Below are positions 22,494 through 22,838 of a stretch of DNA of 22,838 nt, in pieces (the stretch's first letter is position 1; every line of letters starts with the position of its first letter). A program made the translations under genes and the position numbers. This DNA comes from Chloroflexota bacterium. Its GTDB lineage: Bacteria > Chloroflexota > Anaerolineae > Promineifilales > Promineifilaceae. The stretch is taken from the NCBI GenBank assembly GCA_008501785.1, contig QQUD01000797.1:1-22838 (forward strand). Direction: 5' to 3'. The notes beneath the pieces are model-generated. The model saw only the letters and a list, made by a program, of their open reading frames with translations. It searched no databases and was not told where the DNA came from.

Positions 22494-22838
22494 GCAGCCT
22501 GAAAGACAACAAGTTGCCATTATCACCGGGGCCGGACGTGGCATTGGGCGCGGCATTGCCCTGGCTTTGGCTGCCAAACGCTGGGCGGTGGTGATCAATT
22601 ATCGCAGCAATGCGGCAGCAGCGGCAGAAACCAGTGAGCTTGTTAAACAGGCTGGCGGTGATTGTCTGGTTGTGCAGGCCAATATTGCCGAGCAGGCAGA
22701 CCGGGAGAGATTGGTGCGGGAGGTGGTGGGGAAATACGGCCGTATTGACCTCCTCGTCAACAATGCTGGCATGGGACCCCGCCAACGCCTCAACATCCTC
22801 GAAACCACCGAAGCCAGCTATGACGAGGTGATGGCCGT
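22486..22838 (+). CDS. Short-chain dehydrogenase/reductase, C-terminus cut by window edge
   Basis: The first 117 codons are in view. Seen: the NAD(P)-binding TGAGRGIGRG motif (residues 14-23), an NYRSN segment after the second strand suggesting NADP preference, an acidic AxxAEQADRE region and the LLVNNAGMG structural motif. The catalytic Ser, Tyr and Lys lie beyond the window. The start overlaps the GH88 stop by 8 nt, so the two are translationally coupled. Likely role: oxidation or reduction of a sugar-derived keto or hydroxy group, perhaps of the GH88 product as KduD does. This is unproven. A KYGRID segment contains one ACGGCCGT octamer. Confidence 0.9.
   Translation, partial: MSEQPERQQVAIITGAGRGIGRGIALALAAKRWAVVINYRSNAAAAAETSELVKQAGGDCLVVQANIAEQADRERLVREVVGKYGRIDLLVNNAGMGPRQRLNILETTEASYDEVMA

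Larger units (their letters stand above)
859..22743. repeat. Highly iterated palindrome ACGGCCGT dispersed through the window (18 exact copies)
   Basis: Exact 8-mers start at 859, 4248, 5321, 5564, 5586, 7048, 8263, 9326, 9758, 10211, 10369, 12426, 13335, 15002, 16227, 19964, 22208 and 22736. Eleven extend to AACGGCCGTT. Fifteen lie in coding sequence, in all three phases (read as TAV, NGR/YGR or RPF). Three lie between genes. Random expectation for an 8-mer in this length is about 0.35. The pattern recalls the HIP1 octamer of cyanobacteria, with a different sequence. Confidence 0.9.

Overview
The window reads as a carbohydrate and one-carbon accessory region of a free-living bacterium, most likely a Chloroflexota (Anaerolineae-like) organism. 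This placement is inference. It rests on intermediate GC, E. coli-type rhamnose genes beside LacI/DeoR regulators, decayed GxxExxY sequence inside CCACAGAT-type inverted repeats, and an extreme excess of the palindrome ACGGCCGT (18 exact copies found by eye; about 0.35 expected). No tRNA, rRNA, CRISPR array or transposase was seen.

Left part, minus strand (1-2778): a truncated ribose-type sugar-binding lipoprotein, a LacI regulator and a DeoR regulator. Plus strand from 2913: rhaA (L-rhamnose isomerase), rhaB (rhamnulokinase), an internally deleted GxxExxY pseudogene, a tandem class II aldolase whose second half has lost every metal/catalytic residue, and a second LacI paralogue. Together these convert L-rhamnose to DHAP and L-lactaldehyde. 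The two LacI genes share one promoter design: TTGAC-type -35, TACAAT -10, then two abutting 14-bp palindromes starting at the last base of the -10. Their operator sequences differ.

Middle (8525-14384, plus): 6-phosphogluconate dehydrogenase; two tandem small 'virulence factor' family proteins; a MetV-like eight-cysteine protein; a MetF-type methylenetetrahydrofolate reductase; a GntR regulator; and a UroD-fold protein with the H-x-C...C zinc signature of methylcobamide methyltransferases and an Arg-rich tail. This looks like a tetrahydrofolate-linked methyl-group module. Matching ATCATATATGAT palindromes precede gntR and the methyltransferase gene, which suggests a local GntR regulon.

Right part (14524-22838, plus): two different enolase-superfamily enzymes, an NMT1/SsuA-type ABC transporter (permease, lipoprotein, ATPase), an NCS1 (CodB-like) permease, a GH88 unsaturated uronyl hydrolase and a truncated SDR oxidoreductase. 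The last three genes are tightly packed or overlapping. GH88 next to rhamnose genes hints at unsaturated uronyl-rhamnose fragments (rhamnogalacturonan or ulvan type). The methyl module could serve methylated substrates. Four of the larger intergenic gaps on the right each carry a different palindromic repeat. One of these, a 99-bp element, has a second, inverted copy at 723-821.
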